Shown piece after piece: positions 36,025-45,385 of a DNA stretch of 64,000 nt. The stretch comes from Paenochrobactrum gallinarii. GTDB lineage: Bacteria; Pseudomonadota; Alphaproteobacteria; Rhizobiales; Rhizobiaceae. The first letter of the stretch is position 1; each line of letters starts with the position of its first letter. Under the pieces are notes generated by a model. That model was not told where the DNA came from. It searched no databases and saw only the letters and a list, made by a program, of their open reading frames with translations. The stretch covers positions 1-64,000 of the forward strand of contig NZ_JACIIU010000008.1 in NCBI RefSeq assembly GCF_014205685.1, read 5' to 3'. A program made the translations under genes and the position numbers.

Positions 36025-36891
36025 TTAAGCCGGAATAGTGCCGAACTTGCCCGCTCTGAAATCAGCAAAAGCCTGCTGCAACTCGACCGCCGTGTTCATG
36101 ACAAAAGGCCCGCGCATGGCAACCGGTTCGTTTAAAGGTTCACCGCTTAGCACCAATACCGAAGCATCACTGATAGCTTCCATGTTGAAATCAAAACCAG
36201 TCTGATCCAGCAGCACGAACTGGCCGGCGTGCGCTTGCGTATTACCGTTAATGGTTACCTCGCCCTTTAAAATGACCAAACCAGCCGTATGGCCAACCGG
36301 CAAATCCAAAGTGGTATATTTGCCTTGCGTGAGGCTCACATCCCAAAGATCGATCGGTGAGAATGTCTGTGCCGGCCCTTTATGGCCCTTATAGTCTCCG
36401 GCAATCACCCGTAAGTGACCGGCCTTTTGCGGCAATTCAACTGACGGAATATCGGCCTTCAAAAGGGTTTGATATGCAGGGTCGGCATTTTTATCTTTTG
36501 CAGGCAAATTCACCCAAAGCTGCACCATATTGAACAACCCGCCACGACTGGCAAAAGCAGGTGAGTGAAACTCCTCATGCATGATACCAGCCGCAGCTGT
36601 CATCCACTGCACGTCACCGGCACCGATAACACCACCCGCACCGGTCGAGTCCCGATGCTCCACTTCACCGTCATAAACAATCGTTACGGTTTCAAAGCCG
36701 CGATGCGGATGAGCATCAACGCCGCGCGTTTCTGAGGTCGGCGTAAATTCCATTGGCCCGGCATGATCCAAATGCAGAAAAGGGCTGATATGCTCACCCA
36801 TTGTGCCATAAGACATCATGGTGCGTACCGGAAAACCATTACCAACCCAGTGCTGTGCCGGACTGTTGTAAATTCCAATAACTTTTCTCAC
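36025..36891 (-). CDS. Pirin family protein
   Basis: 288 residues from the GTG at 36891, chosen because AGGAGAA lies seven bases upstream. Bicupin. The N-terminal iron site is seen as PFLHLDHAGPMEF and DAHPHRGFETVTIVYDGEVEHRDS, then GAGDVQWMTAAAGIMHEEFHS (His, His, His, Glu). Bacterial pirins can act as quercetinases or as redox-sensing regulators. It is divergent from the LysR gene. Confidence 0.9.
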   Translation of the reverse strand: MRKVIGIYNSPAQHWVGNGFPVRTMMSYGTMGEHISPFLHLDHAGPMEFTPTSETRGVDAHPHRGFETVTIVYDGEVEHRDSTGAGGVIGAGDVQWMTAAAGIMHEEFHSPAFASRGGLFNMVQLWVNLPAKDKNADPAYQTLLKADIPSVELPQKAGHLRVIAGDYKGHKGPAQTFSPIDLWDVSLTQGKYTTLDLPVGHTAGLVILKGEVTINGNTQAHAGQFVLLDQTGFDFNMEAISDASVLVLSGEPLNEPVAMRGPFVMNTAVELQQAFADFRAGKFGTIPA

Positions 36892-36988
36892 ATCATTTCT
36901 CCTGCAAGCCAAACTGCTTGTCCATCTGTTGCAACGGATATATTCCTGCGACAAAAAATTGAATAGTCAGCGAAATCATGCATCACTA

Positions 36989-37002
36989 TCCTAAAAATAG
37001 GA
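36989..37002. promoter_or_regulatory. Dyad TCCTA-AAAA-TAGGA in pirin/LysR promoter
   Basis: Perfect 5-bp arms around AAAA, 24 bases upstream of the LysR start and about 100 upstream of pirin. A candidate LysR site or promoter element. Confidence 0.4.
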
Positions 37003-37026
37003 CAATCACCGGATCAGGGCCTGAAA

Positions 37027-37974
37027 ATGCAAGACCTCAATGATTTTCGTTTATTTGTGGATGTGGTCGAACAAAACGGCTTCTCGGCAGCTGCCCGCAA
37101 ACTCGGCCTGCCGCGTTCACGGTTAAGCCGTCGTATTGGTCTGTTGGAAGAAAGCCTCGGTGTTCGCCTGATCCAGCGTTCCACACGACAATTCATCGTC
37201 ACCGATATCGGGCAGGAATTTTATCATCACTGTAAAGCCATGGTGATTGAGGCTGATGCGGCACGCGATGTTATTCACCGTGTCCATTCAGAGCCGCAGG
37301 GCACGATTAAAATCAACTGCCCGCCTTCACTGCTCTATTTACAGGTCGGCGAAATTACGGCGCGTTTTATGACGCAATATCCGAAAGTGAACATCATTCT
37401 CGATAACACCAACCGGCGTGTTGACGTGATCCGCGAGGGGTATGATCTGGTGTTTCGTGTGCGGTTTCAACCGCTGGAAGACAGCGATCTCATCATCAGC
37501 AATCTTGGCAGCAGCACCCAAAGGCTTGTGGCCAGCCCCGATCTTTTGGCGCATTGCATGGCACGTCCGATGGTGCCTGCTGACCTCTCCGTTATGCCAA
37601 GTTTTGCATGGGGACCAACGCAGGGCGAACATACATGGTGCCTTGACGGCCCCGATGGCGCCAGCATCAAAATCCCTTATTCGCCACGTCTGGTTACGGA
37701 AGATATGGTGACGCTCAAACATGCCGCCCTTGCCGGTGTCGGCGTGTGCCAGTTACCGACAATCATGGTGCATGATGACCTCAAGGCGGGCAGGCTTATT
37801 GATATTCTGCCACAATGGACACCGCGTGCGGGTATTGTCCATGCGGTCTTTCCTTCACGGCGCGGTCTCTTGCCATCTGTTCGTAAACTTTTGGATTTTA
37901 TGGCCAAAGAATATGCCATTTTAAGCGAGATTGAAGCGCAATATTTACGCGATCTGGGGCAATTACAACGCTAG
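37027..37974 (+). CDS. LysR family transcriptional regulator
   Basis: 315 residues. Winged helix: DFRLFVDVVEQNGFSAAARKLGLPRSRLSRRIGLLEESLGVRLIQRSTR, then an effector domain with GTIKINCPPSLLYLQVGEI and IREGYDLVFRVRF. It resembles the CrgA/AaeR group that regulates pirin and aromatic-stress genes. It probably controls the divergent pirin, isochorismatase and perhaps EamA genes. Confidence 0.9.
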   Translation: MQDLNDFRLFVDVVEQNGFSAAARKLGLPRSRLSRRIGLLEESLGVRLIQRSTRQFIVTDIGQEFYHHCKAMVIEADAARDVIHRVHSEPQGTIKINCPPSLLYLQVGEITARFMTQYPKVNIILDNTNRRVDVIREGYDLVFRVRFQPLEDSDLIISNLGSSTQRLVASPDLLAHCMARPMVPADLSVMPSFAWGPTQGEHTWCLDGPDGASIKIPYSPRLVTEDMVTLKHAALAGVGVCQLPTIMVHDDLKAGRLIDILPQWTPRAGIVHAVFPSRRGLLPSVRKLLDFMAKEYAILSEIEAQYLRDLGQLQR

Positions 37975-38003
37975 TTGTGCCTGCCCCAGACCAGCAATCT
38001 GTT

Positions 38004-40340
38004 TTATTGCGCTGTCAGCCTAATCTGCATCGTCGTTGCTTTCTCAACCGCTTCGCGGGAATAAACCAGTGGCACATGTTTGGCCTGATGCCAGTTTTTC
38101 AACAAGTCGCCATAATGCTCTGAGTGCGGCACACCCGACTGTCCCGGATTATTGACAAACAAGCTGTTGTCCCAAGTGCCCACATCAATGACCATGCGGA
38201 CAGATGGGCCTGATGTCACCGAAAAATCACTCAAGCGATAATTGGCTAAATTGAGCGCCGAACTGCTGCCGCCCACAGGTACGGAATCCATCGACCAATT
38301 ACTGTCTGTCAATGACTGAAGCGGATGGCGCAATTCAAGCTTATGGATAGTGCCCCAGCTCCACTGGCTCGCATCATCACCCATGAAACTGCGGCACTCA
38401 GCCATCGCATTACTCAGGCTTTCGCGAATATCAGCGGTCAATTCAGCAGTTACATCGGTCTTTTCCAGCCAGCCAACGACATTTTGAGAGTCAAACGGCA
38501 TCAGCAAAGCCATGACTTCAAGCGTTGCACCTTCGCGCTTGGCAACCAGTTTGCCTAAATGCTTACTGAACCAAACTTCAAATAAGGCGGAAGCAGGCGA
38601 ACTGGCAACCAGATTGCCGTCAAAATCACGCAAAATCTGCCATGCTTCATGGGCATCATCCGCTTTGAAGAAGGCATGAAGACGTTTCAGCGCACGGGCA
38701 GCGATTGGCGAGAAAGTCGAAACCTGCAAATCCACGCAATCAGCCAGTGTGATTGGCTCATCACGACCCAATTCGCGATATAATGTATCCTGACGGCTGC
38801 TATCTGCCCATTCATAACCGATAGCCGGATTACTGGCCGTCCATTCTGCCGGAATATTCAAAGCATTGGCAGTTGCTACAAAACCGCATGACGGATTAAC
38901 CGCGACTGGCCCTGCTTCCGGCGCCAAATAGCCGTTCCATTCATATTGACCATTGCCCAAAACCGGCAAAAGACCATCCCAATTATCACGAATTGGCGTG
39001 GCGCCTGATGGTTTCCATGCAATCGTATTGGCCGTATCAGCATAGATGTGATTGACCGACGGGCAGCCCCAGCCTTTCAGTGCTTTGACATAATGGGCAT
39101 AGGTTTTAGCACGCATAACCGAAAGGCTGGCCATATAAGGCGCCATGCCTGCATCCATCCACACTGTGCGCAATGCAAAGATGCGATTATTGGCTTTATC
39201 TTCATAAAGCACAGGGCCGTGACGGGTGAATTTATATTCCACCGTCTGATCAGGGTGACCTTTAACCGGAATAGTGTCTGCAATTGTTGTTACAGTTTCA
39301 AAACTATCGCCATAGACATATTGATCGCTCTCACCCTCTTTGGTGTCATAGACATAAATGTCTTCCTGATCAGCACCAAAAATTGTCAGGCCAAAAGCAG
39401 CAGTACCATTATGCCCCATGGAAATGCCCGGCACCATTGGTTCACCGGCACCTATCACATCAAGCCCCGGCATCGTCAAATGAACCACATAGCGGATGGA
39501 TGGTAAAACATGGGTACGATGCGGATCAAGCGCCAAAATCGGGCGACCAGTTGCTGTTTTATCTGCCGAAATTGCCCAATTGTTGGAGCCTTCCTCAAAA
39601 GGCGCACGATCAATTTCACCCGCCGGTGTCACAGCCGTCCAAAAACGTGCCTCATCCAACGTTGCCGCAAGGCGCTCTTTTGAGAAATTAACCGGACTAA
39701 CCGCCAGACGGAAATCACGCAAAACCCTGTCGGTCACAACGGCCGGATCCAAGCCCTCAACCGGTTGTGGCACGTTGCCAAGCACCAGTTGTTTACGCAA
39801 TAAATCGAGTTTCGCACCAAGTTCTGTGCCCGCTGCCGCCATCACTTTTGCACGGGTTAGTTCCGAGGTTGCATTCATTACCAGCGAGTGGCTGCGCACG
39901 CGCACCACATCTTCTGCCGCCCAATGATCGGGCTTGGTGCCAAGCAGCGTAAATTCCGGCGGCAATTCGTTTTCACCGCTCAGACAACCATCGACATAAG
40001 CATTGATCCCTTGCGCAAAACTTGTGCAAATTTCTTCAGAATCTTCGCCATAAGCCTGCCATTCAGGCTGCATGTCCCCGCGATAAAGAAACAATCTTGC
40101 GGCTTTATCCTGCTCCAGATAGCCGGGACCAAAATCACGCGCCAACAATCCAAGGCCGCGTTTACGTGCCAGATCAATTTGCCAAAGACGATCACGCGCC
40201 GCATTCCAGCCTTGCGCAAAAAACAGATCATGCAGATTTTGCGCATTGATATGCGCAACGCCCCATTGATCCACATTAATCGTGACATCGTCTTGCAAAC
40301 CCTTAACGCGGGCTGCGGCTAAATTGATCGCGCCGGACAT
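38004..40340 (-). CDS. Penicillin-acylase-family N-terminal-nucleophile hydrolase
   Basis: 778 residues from the ATG at 40340 (GGAG upstream). The alpha part (1 to about 255) is followed by GSNNWAISADKTATGRPILA, whose Ser would be the autocatalytic nucleophile, and the beta part contains DPHRTHVLPSIRYVVHL and FGADQEDIYVYD. The family hydrolyses amide bonds of N-acyl compounds (penicillins, homoserine lactones, acyl amino acids). Unusually, no signal peptide is visible (MSGAINLAAARVKGL), which suggests a cytoplasmic enzyme. A terminator separates it from the upstream ABC/BAAT operon. Confidence 0.9.
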   Translation of the reverse strand: MSGAINLAAARVKGLQDDVTINVDQWGVAHINAQNLHDLFFAQGWNAARDRLWQIDLARKRGLGLLARDFGPGYLEQDKAARLFLYRGDMQPEWQAYGEDSEEICTSFAQGINAYVDGCLSGENELPPEFTLLGTKPDHWAAEDVVRVRSHSLVMNATSELTRAKVMAAAGTELGAKLDLLRKQLVLGNVPQPVEGLDPAVVTDRVLRDFRLAVSPVNFSKERLAATLDEARFWTAVTPAGEIDRAPFEEGSNNWAISADKTATGRPILALDPHRTHVLPSIRYVVHLTMPGLDVIGAGEPMVPGISMGHNGTAAFGLTIFGADQEDIYVYDTKEGESDQYVYGDSFETVTTIADTIPVKGHPDQTVEYKFTRHGPVLYEDKANNRIFALRTVWMDAGMAPYMASLSVMRAKTYAHYVKALKGWGCPSVNHIYADTANTIAWKPSGATPIRDNWDGLLPVLGNGQYEWNGYLAPEAGPVAVNPSCGFVATANALNIPAEWTASNPAIGYEWADSSRQDTLYRELGRDEPITLADCVDLQVSTFSPIAARALKRLHAFFKADDAHEAWQILRDFDGNLVASSPASALFEVWFSKHLGKLVAKREGATLEVMALLMPFDSQNVVGWLEKTDVTAELTADIRESLSNAMAECRSFMGDDASQWSWGTIHKLELRHPLQSLTDSNWSMDSVPVGGSSSALNLANYRLSDFSVTSGPSVRMVIDVGTWDNSLFVNNPGQSGVPHSEHYGDLLKNWHQAKHVPLVYSREAVEKATTMQIRLTAQ

Positions 40341-40391
40341 AGCAATTCTCCAATTATTTCCATGCAACTCAATGTCTGGAAATAGTAAAAA

Positions 40392-40422
40392 AACGGTTCG
40401 GATTATTATCATCCGAACCGTT
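40392..40422 (-). terminator. Intrinsic terminator of the ABC/BAAT operon
   Basis: Perfect 12-bp stem AACGGTTCGGAT / ATCCGAACCGTT with a 7-base loop. On the minus strand it is followed by TTTTT, so transcripts from the BAAT gene end here. Confidence 0.85.
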
Positions 40423-40463
40423 CCGATCTGACCTCATTCGGGGTTTAAAAACAACCCTGCATA

Positions 40464-40479
40464 GAGACATGCATGTCTC
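40464..40479. repeat. 16-bp perfect palindrome GAGACATGCATGTCTC
   Basis: Lies 7 bases after the BAAT-family stop and before the terminator. It could be an operator for the acylase gene or an extra mRNA-end structure. Confidence 0.45.
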
Positions 40480-40486
40480 AATCATT

Positions 40487-41773
40487 TTAATTTTTATCAG
40501 CGGTTGCCTGTTGCAAGAACTTTAACACCGCCTGCCATGAAGCTTCATTAGCTTGCGCATTATGCTTGGCATCGCCGCCCATTGTCGTCAGATTGCCGTT
40601 GACCGGATGAGCATGGACAATCTGTGTGGCCGGCACATATGGAAACAGGATCGAATGACCTGCTTCCGGCAGATTATACCACTCCACCGGAAAGGCATGT
40701 TTAGCCGCCAGCAAACTCGACTGCACCAGCAGCGAATAATAATCTGACGGCCATGCACCATCATCACCACCGGAAATCAGCATCACCGGACCAGCAATTT
40801 TCTCAACCGGAATACGCGCAATACGCATAGCCTCAGGATCGGCCAATGCAGTGTGCATGGCAAGACTATTGCGGCGCGGCTGCTCGCCGTCATCATAAGG
40901 TTTCCAACTGGCAAAGCGGTTATTATCCCAGATATGGGTCAGCGGTTTGCCCTGATAGAGCCAGCATGGGCCATCGCGCCCAAATTGCGGATCAGCTGCT
41001 GCCTGTCCGCCATGCACAAAAGCACTTGGAACATAGCCAATCACTGCCGAGACTTTTTCAGGGAACGTGGAGCCCAGCAGCAAGACAAGTTCACCGCCGC
41101 GCGACTGGCCGCTAATGGCAACAAAATCATCCTTCGGCTTGACTGTTTCACGCAGCCAATCAAGACCTTTTTCGAAATATTCCAATGGAGTGTTGGAGAT
41201 ATATTTCGGCAGGCCTTCTGCGCCAAAATAGCCAAGTGCCAAAGCATGGTAGCCGCGAGACGCATAAAGAGCCGCGCGTGGCTCATTGATGCCGCCACCC
41301 GAACCGTTCATGATCATCACAGCAGGTGCAGGCTGATCACCGGCTGCACGGTAAAGCGTACCGACAAGACCGTTAACCCGCACCTCTTCACGCGTGACAC
41401 CATCTGCCATCAATGTCTGGATGAGGTGTGCGTCCGCATTTTTCTCACCCTCACGAACAGTCAGCACTGTTTCAAGCGGCTGCGACAAATCTTTATTAAA
41501 CTGCGGCAGCATGCCTTCACGGCCATGATGCTGCGCCCAGATCAGCCCCATTGCGGACACGCCCTGATAATCACCTGAAAGAGGTGCGTCACGGGTGAGG
41601 TCAACGACACCTTGCGCGTCCGCTTCAAATACAGCTTCACTCGTCCACTCAAAGCCTGCACGATTGGTCAGGCTCTGAACCGTGATTTTGCTATGAGGCG
41701 TTGCGCCGGAAATAGTAATCCGGCGCTCCACATCAATCAGCGCAACCTCTGGTTCAACTGATATTTTTAACAT
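40487..41773 (-). CDS. BAAT/acyl-CoA thioester hydrolase family protein
   Basis: 428 residues. An N-terminal beta-sandwich (about 1-130, SVEPEVALIDVERRITISGATP) and a C-terminal alpha/beta-hydrolase, the layout of mammalian bile-acid-CoA:amino acid N-acyltransferase and acyl-CoA thioesterases. Nucleophile elbow FVAISGQSRGGELVLLLG (Ser), Asp in VMLISGGDDGAWPSD and His in PEAGHSILFPY. A Ser rather than the Cys of true N-acyltransferases favours hydrolysis. It is last in the ABC operon, 11 bases after the binding-protein gene. It may process the acyl part of the imported compound. Confidence 0.85.
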   Translation of the reverse strand: MLKISVEPEVALIDVERRITISGATPHSKITVQSLTNRAGFEWTSEAVFEADAQGVVDLTRDAPLSGDYQGVSAMGLIWAQHHGREGMLPQFNKDLSQPLETVLTVREGEKNADAHLIQTLMADGVTREEVRVNGLVGTLYRAAGDQPAPAVMIMNGSGGGINEPRAALYASRGYHALALGYFGAEGLPKYISNTPLEYFEKGLDWLRETVKPKDDFVAISGQSRGGELVLLLGSTFPEKVSAVIGYVPSAFVHGGQAAADPQFGRDGPCWLYQGKPLTHIWDNNRFASWKPYDDGEQPRRNSLAMHTALADPEAMRIARIPVEKIAGPVMLISGGDDGAWPSDYYSLLVQSSLLAAKHAFPVEWYNLPEAGHSILFPYVPATQIVHAHPVNGNLTTMGGDAKHNAQANEASWQAVLKFLQQATADKN

Positions 41774-41784
41774 TATGTTTGTCC

Positions 41785-43353
41785 TTAGTCGGCTTTGATT
41801 TTGCTGACCTGCATCGCAACGGTGCGGTCACTGTTCCAAGGCACAACTTTCAGATCATCACGCGCAGCCCAGATATTTTTATAATGGAACAGCGGAATGA
41901 TGCCGACATCTTTCGCAACGATCTTAACGGCATCGCGAATGATTTCTTCACGCTTGGCATTGTCAAACTCAGACGTTACATCCGCCAGCGCCTTGTCAAA
42001 TTCAGCACTGCTATAATTGCCCCAGTTGGAAGCGCCCAAGCCTTTTTCTTTGTTTGGTGTCGCCAGAATTGAGGTCATGGCATAGGTGCCTTCACCGGTA
42101 CCATTGCCCCAGCCAATCATGGTCATGGCATATTCGCCCTTATTCGCATTGCCGGAATAAACCGAGAATGGTACCACTTCCACTTGTGTTTCCACACCAA
42201 CACGTGACCAGAACTGTGCCAGAGCCTGTGCGGTTTCAGGGCCTTGCGGGTAACGATCACTTGGAACGTGGATGGTCATTTTAAAACCATCCGGATATCC
42301 GGCCTCAGCCAAAAGCTCTTTGGCTTTTGCTGCATCAAACGGAATATCTTTCGTGTCCGGATCATAGCCGAAGGTGCCTTCAGGCATCCACTGATTGGCA
42401 GAAGTTGCACCATTTTGCATGATGCGGCTGACAATGCCTTCACGATTAATCGCCAGATTCAGTGCTTCACGCACTTTCTGGTTCAAAAGCGGATTTTCCT
42501 TCAAAGGATTACCAGCTTTGTCAGTAATATATTTGGATGGTTCAGGATTAAAGCTCGGCTGCATGATAAGTGCGCGCAAACCCGGATAAGCATAGACCTT
42601 AACGCCTTCGGATTTTTCCAGCTTGGCAATGTCTGCAACCGAAACTTTGTCGATCACATCCACGTCTTTGGCCAGAAGAGCAGCCGTACGGGCAGGACCA
42701 TTATTGATATAGCGATAAGTGACATTTTCCCATTCAGGCTTATCGCCCCAATAGGCATCATTGCGCTTCATCAAAACACGGTCGCCAGGGGTATAACCTG
42801 CATAATTGTAAGGCCCGTTACTGACCATCGCCTTGCCGCTATTATAGTCTTCGGTGGTTGATTTTTCACCGACATGCTTGCTGACAATATAGAGATTATA
42901 CAATGACACAGGCAGCAAAGGATCAGGCACAGTAGTTTTGATGATCAGATGATGGTCATCAATGATTTCCACTTTATCAACGGTACGGATAAAGCCTTTA
43001 ACGGTGGCAACACTGCCCGGAACATCAAGGGCGCGCTCATAGGAAAACGCCACGTCCTCAGCGACAATCGGCTTGCCATCCGACCAGACAGCATTTTCAT
43101 GCAATGTGAATTCCCATGTCAGCGGATCGATATTGCGCCATGACTTGGCAACACCAGGCTCCATCTTAATAGGATCTTTTCCAGTTAACCCATTCCAAAA
43201 ATGCTTAGCAACAGAGTGATCACCCGCATGGTTATTCAATTGCGGATCAATCGAAGAAACCGGATCGGCAAAACCGATGCGCAGATCTTCCGCCATCGCA
43301 TTGGCAGAAAATAGAAAGGTTGTCATTGCGAGGGCACTGAAGAGATTTTTCAT
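41785..43353 (-). CDS. Peptide/nickel-type ABC substrate-binding protein (SBP_bac_5)
   Basis: 522 residues with a signal peptide (MKNLFSALAMTTFLFSANAMA). WEFTLHENAVWSDGKPIVAEDVAFSYER and GPYNYAGYTPGDRVLMKRND are cluster C binding-protein landmarks, and ALAQFWSRVGVETQVEVVPF occurs late. It probably binds an oligopeptide-like or modified amino acid ligand for the importer encoded upstream. The start overlaps the previous ATPase stop (ATGA). Confidence 0.92.
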   Translation of the reverse strand: MKNLFSALAMTTFLFSANAMAEDLRIGFADPVSSIDPQLNNHAGDHSVAKHFWNGLTGKDPIKMEPGVAKSWRNIDPLTWEFTLHENAVWSDGKPIVAEDVAFSYERALDVPGSVATVKGFIRTVDKVEIIDDHHLIIKTTVPDPLLPVSLYNLYIVSKHVGEKSTTEDYNSGKAMVSNGPYNYAGYTPGDRVLMKRNDAYWGDKPEWENVTYRYINNGPARTAALLAKDVDVIDKVSVADIAKLEKSEGVKVYAYPGLRALIMQPSFNPEPSKYITDKAGNPLKENPLLNQKVREALNLAINREGIVSRIMQNGATSANQWMPEGTFGYDPDTKDIPFDAAKAKELLAEAGYPDGFKMTIHVPSDRYPQGPETAQALAQFWSRVGVETQVEVVPFSVYSGNANKGEYAMTMIGWGNGTGEGTYAMTSILATPNKEKGLGASNWGNYSSAEFDKALADVTSEFDNAKREEIIRDAVKIVAKDVGIIPLFHYKNIWAARDDLKVVPWNSDRTVAMQVSKIKAD

Positions 43354-44396
43354 GCGTTTAACTCCTGTTGAGCCATAGGATTTTGTGATTGGGGGATATC
43401 GTTGAGATGGCAGGCGCTGATGTGTTTCTCGCCCACTTTTTTCAATGCCGGTCGTTCAACGCGGCACCGGTCAAAGGCAAGCGGACAGCGCGGATGGAAA
43501 TGGCAGCCTTTCGGCGGATTGATCGGGCTTGGAATTTCACCCTTAATCGCCGAATAAGATTTACTGCGCTGCGCAAGATCAGGCACTTCCGAGAGCAGCA
43601 TTTTCGTGTAAGGATGGTTCGGACGCGCAAAGAATTCCTTTGCCGGAGCGTCTTCCACCACACGACCTAAATACATAATCAGCACACGGTCGCACACATG
43701 GCGCACCGCACGCAAATCATGACTGATAAACAGATAGGTCAAATCCAGCTCTTCGCGCAAATCCATAAAAAGATTGAGAATTTGCGCCTGAATCGACACA
43801 TCCAGTGCCGCAATGGATTCATCACAGACCAGAAAACGCGGATTAAGCGAAAGCGCACGCGCAATGCTGATACGCTGACGCTGACCACCGGAAAACTGGT
43901 GCGGAAAGCGGGTGCGAATAGCCGGATCAAGACCCACGCGCTGCAATTGCCGGCTCACATAATCGTCAAAACCGGCGCGATCTGTCAGGCCATGCACCAA
44001 TGGTGCTTCACCGATGGCTTTATCAATGCGCTTGCGCGGATTGAGGCTTGCCTGCGGATCCTGAAAAATCATCTGCACATCAAGATGGGTTTTGTTGTCG
44101 CGTGATGGTCCTTTGCCATAGACCTTTACCTCACCGCTGCTCGGGCTCATCAAACCGGCAGCGATGCGGCCAAGTGTGGATTTACCGGAACCGGATTCAC
44201 CCACCAGCCCGACAAACTCACCGGCACGAATAGTGACATTCACCCCGTCCAGCGCGTGCACGACAGGGCGCGGGCGTGAAAGACCCATTTTTTCACTTAA
44301 AGCTGAACCGCCGCCGCCAAAGCGCTTTTCGATATTTTGCATTTGCAGAACAATTGCCCGCTGCTCTGCCGGAATATCATGTATTTTATTCGTCAT
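43350..44396 (-). CDS. Peptide-type ABC ATPase (DppF/OppF-like)
   Basis: 348 residues from the ATG at 44396, which overlaps the preceding gene (ATGA); an upstream start is not supported. Walker A GESGSGKST, signature QFSGGQRQRISIARAL, Walker B RFLVCDESIAALDVS, and the C-terminal oligopeptide-transporter extension with Cys-containing CHFHPRCPLAFDRC, which often holds an iron-sulfur cluster. Note DES where DEP is usual. Confidence 0.92.
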   Translation of the reverse strand: MTNKIHDIPAEQRAIVLQMQNIEKRFGGGGSALSEKMGLSRPRPVVHALDGVNVTIRAGEFVGLVGESGSGKSTLGRIAAGLMSPSSGEVKVYGKGPSRDNKTHLDVQMIFQDPQASLNPRKRIDKAIGEAPLVHGLTDRAGFDDYVSRQLQRVGLDPAIRTRFPHQFSGGQRQRISIARALSLNPRFLVCDESIAALDVSIQAQILNLFMDLREELDLTYLFISHDLRAVRHVCDRVLIMYLGRVVEDAPAKEFFARPNHPYTKMLLSEVPDLAQRSKSYSAIKGEIPSPINPPKGCHFHPRCPLAFDRCRVERPALKKVGEKHISACHLNDIPQSQNPMAQQELNA

Positions 44397-45385
44397 GGCC
44401 GCAGCTCCTGCATAGTATCCGTCATCGCAACCGGATGAAAACAACGATAGCGATGGTGATCAGAGCCGGTAAATTCCGGCTGCTCCTGACAGGCCTCAGT
44501 GGCATAACCGCAGCGCGCCGCAAATGCGCAGCCCTTTGGCGGATTAAACATGTTTGGCGCTATTCCCGGAATTTGCTGCAACCGCGTACCCGGCTCTGCA
44601 TTACCAGGCAAACTGCCGATCAGACCTGTTGTATAAGGATGACGCGGCGCATCTAACACATCACCGACATTACCGGTTTCGACAATCCGTCCGGCATACA
44701 TCACCGACAAAGTATCGGCGATGCCAGCCACCACTGACAGATCATGAGTGATCCAGATCAGTGCCATATTGGTAGCTTTAACAAGCCCCTGCACTTCCGC
44801 CAGAATTTGCGACTGGATAGACACATCAAGCGCGGTAGTCGGCTCATCGGCAATGATCAGATCAGGCTTGTTAAGCATGGCGATAGCCAGTGCCACACGC
44901 TGACGCATACCGCCTGACAACTGATGCGGATAAGCATCCAGACGGCTTTCAGGGCTTGGAACACCGGTTGCACCCAGCACATCGCGTGCCCGCTGGCGGG
45001 CATCGGCATAAGAAATTTTCTCATGTGCTTGCAAGGCTTCGATCATCTGTTCAGAGATACGCAGCACCGGATTAAGCGTCATCATCGGATCCTGAAAGAC
45101 CATCGCGATGCGGTTGCCCTGCAAATGCCGAAGCTGTTTCGCGCTATATTTGGTGATGTCCTCGCCTTTGAAGCGGACTTCACCAGAAACAATACGACCC
45201 GGACGATCAATCAGACCCAGCACCGAGAAACCGGTGACGGATTTACCTGAGCCCGATTCACCCACCAATCCCATTGTTTGGCCAGCGCGCAAACTGAAAG
45301 AAACATCTTCCACCGCATGCAAAACGCCTGCTTGTGTGTAAAATCGCGTGCACAGATTGCGCACATCCAGCAATAAATCACTCAT
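44393..45385 (-). CDS. Peptide-type ABC ATPase (DppD/OppD-like)
   Basis: 330 residues. Walker A GESGSGKSV, signature QLSGGMRQRVALAIAM, Walker B DLIIADEPTTALDVS, C-terminal GCAFAARCGYATEAC cysteine cluster. It pairs with the DppF-like ATPase. Start and stop both overlap the neighbouring genes. Confidence 0.92.
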   Translation of the reverse strand: MSDLLLDVRNLCTRFYTQAGVLHAVEDVSFSLRAGQTMGLVGESGSGKSVTGFSVLGLIDRPGRIVSGEVRFKGEDITKYSAKQLRHLQGNRIAMVFQDPMMTLNPVLRISEQMIEALQAHEKISYADARQRARDVLGATGVPSPESRLDAYPHQLSGGMRQRVALAIAMLNKPDLIIADEPTTALDVSIQSQILAEVQGLVKATNMALIWITHDLSVVAGIADTLSVMYAGRIVETGNVGDVLDAPRHPYTTGLIGSLPGNAEPGTRLQQIPGIAPNMFNPPKGCAFAARCGYATEACQEQPEFTGSDHHRYRCFHPVAMTDTMQELRP

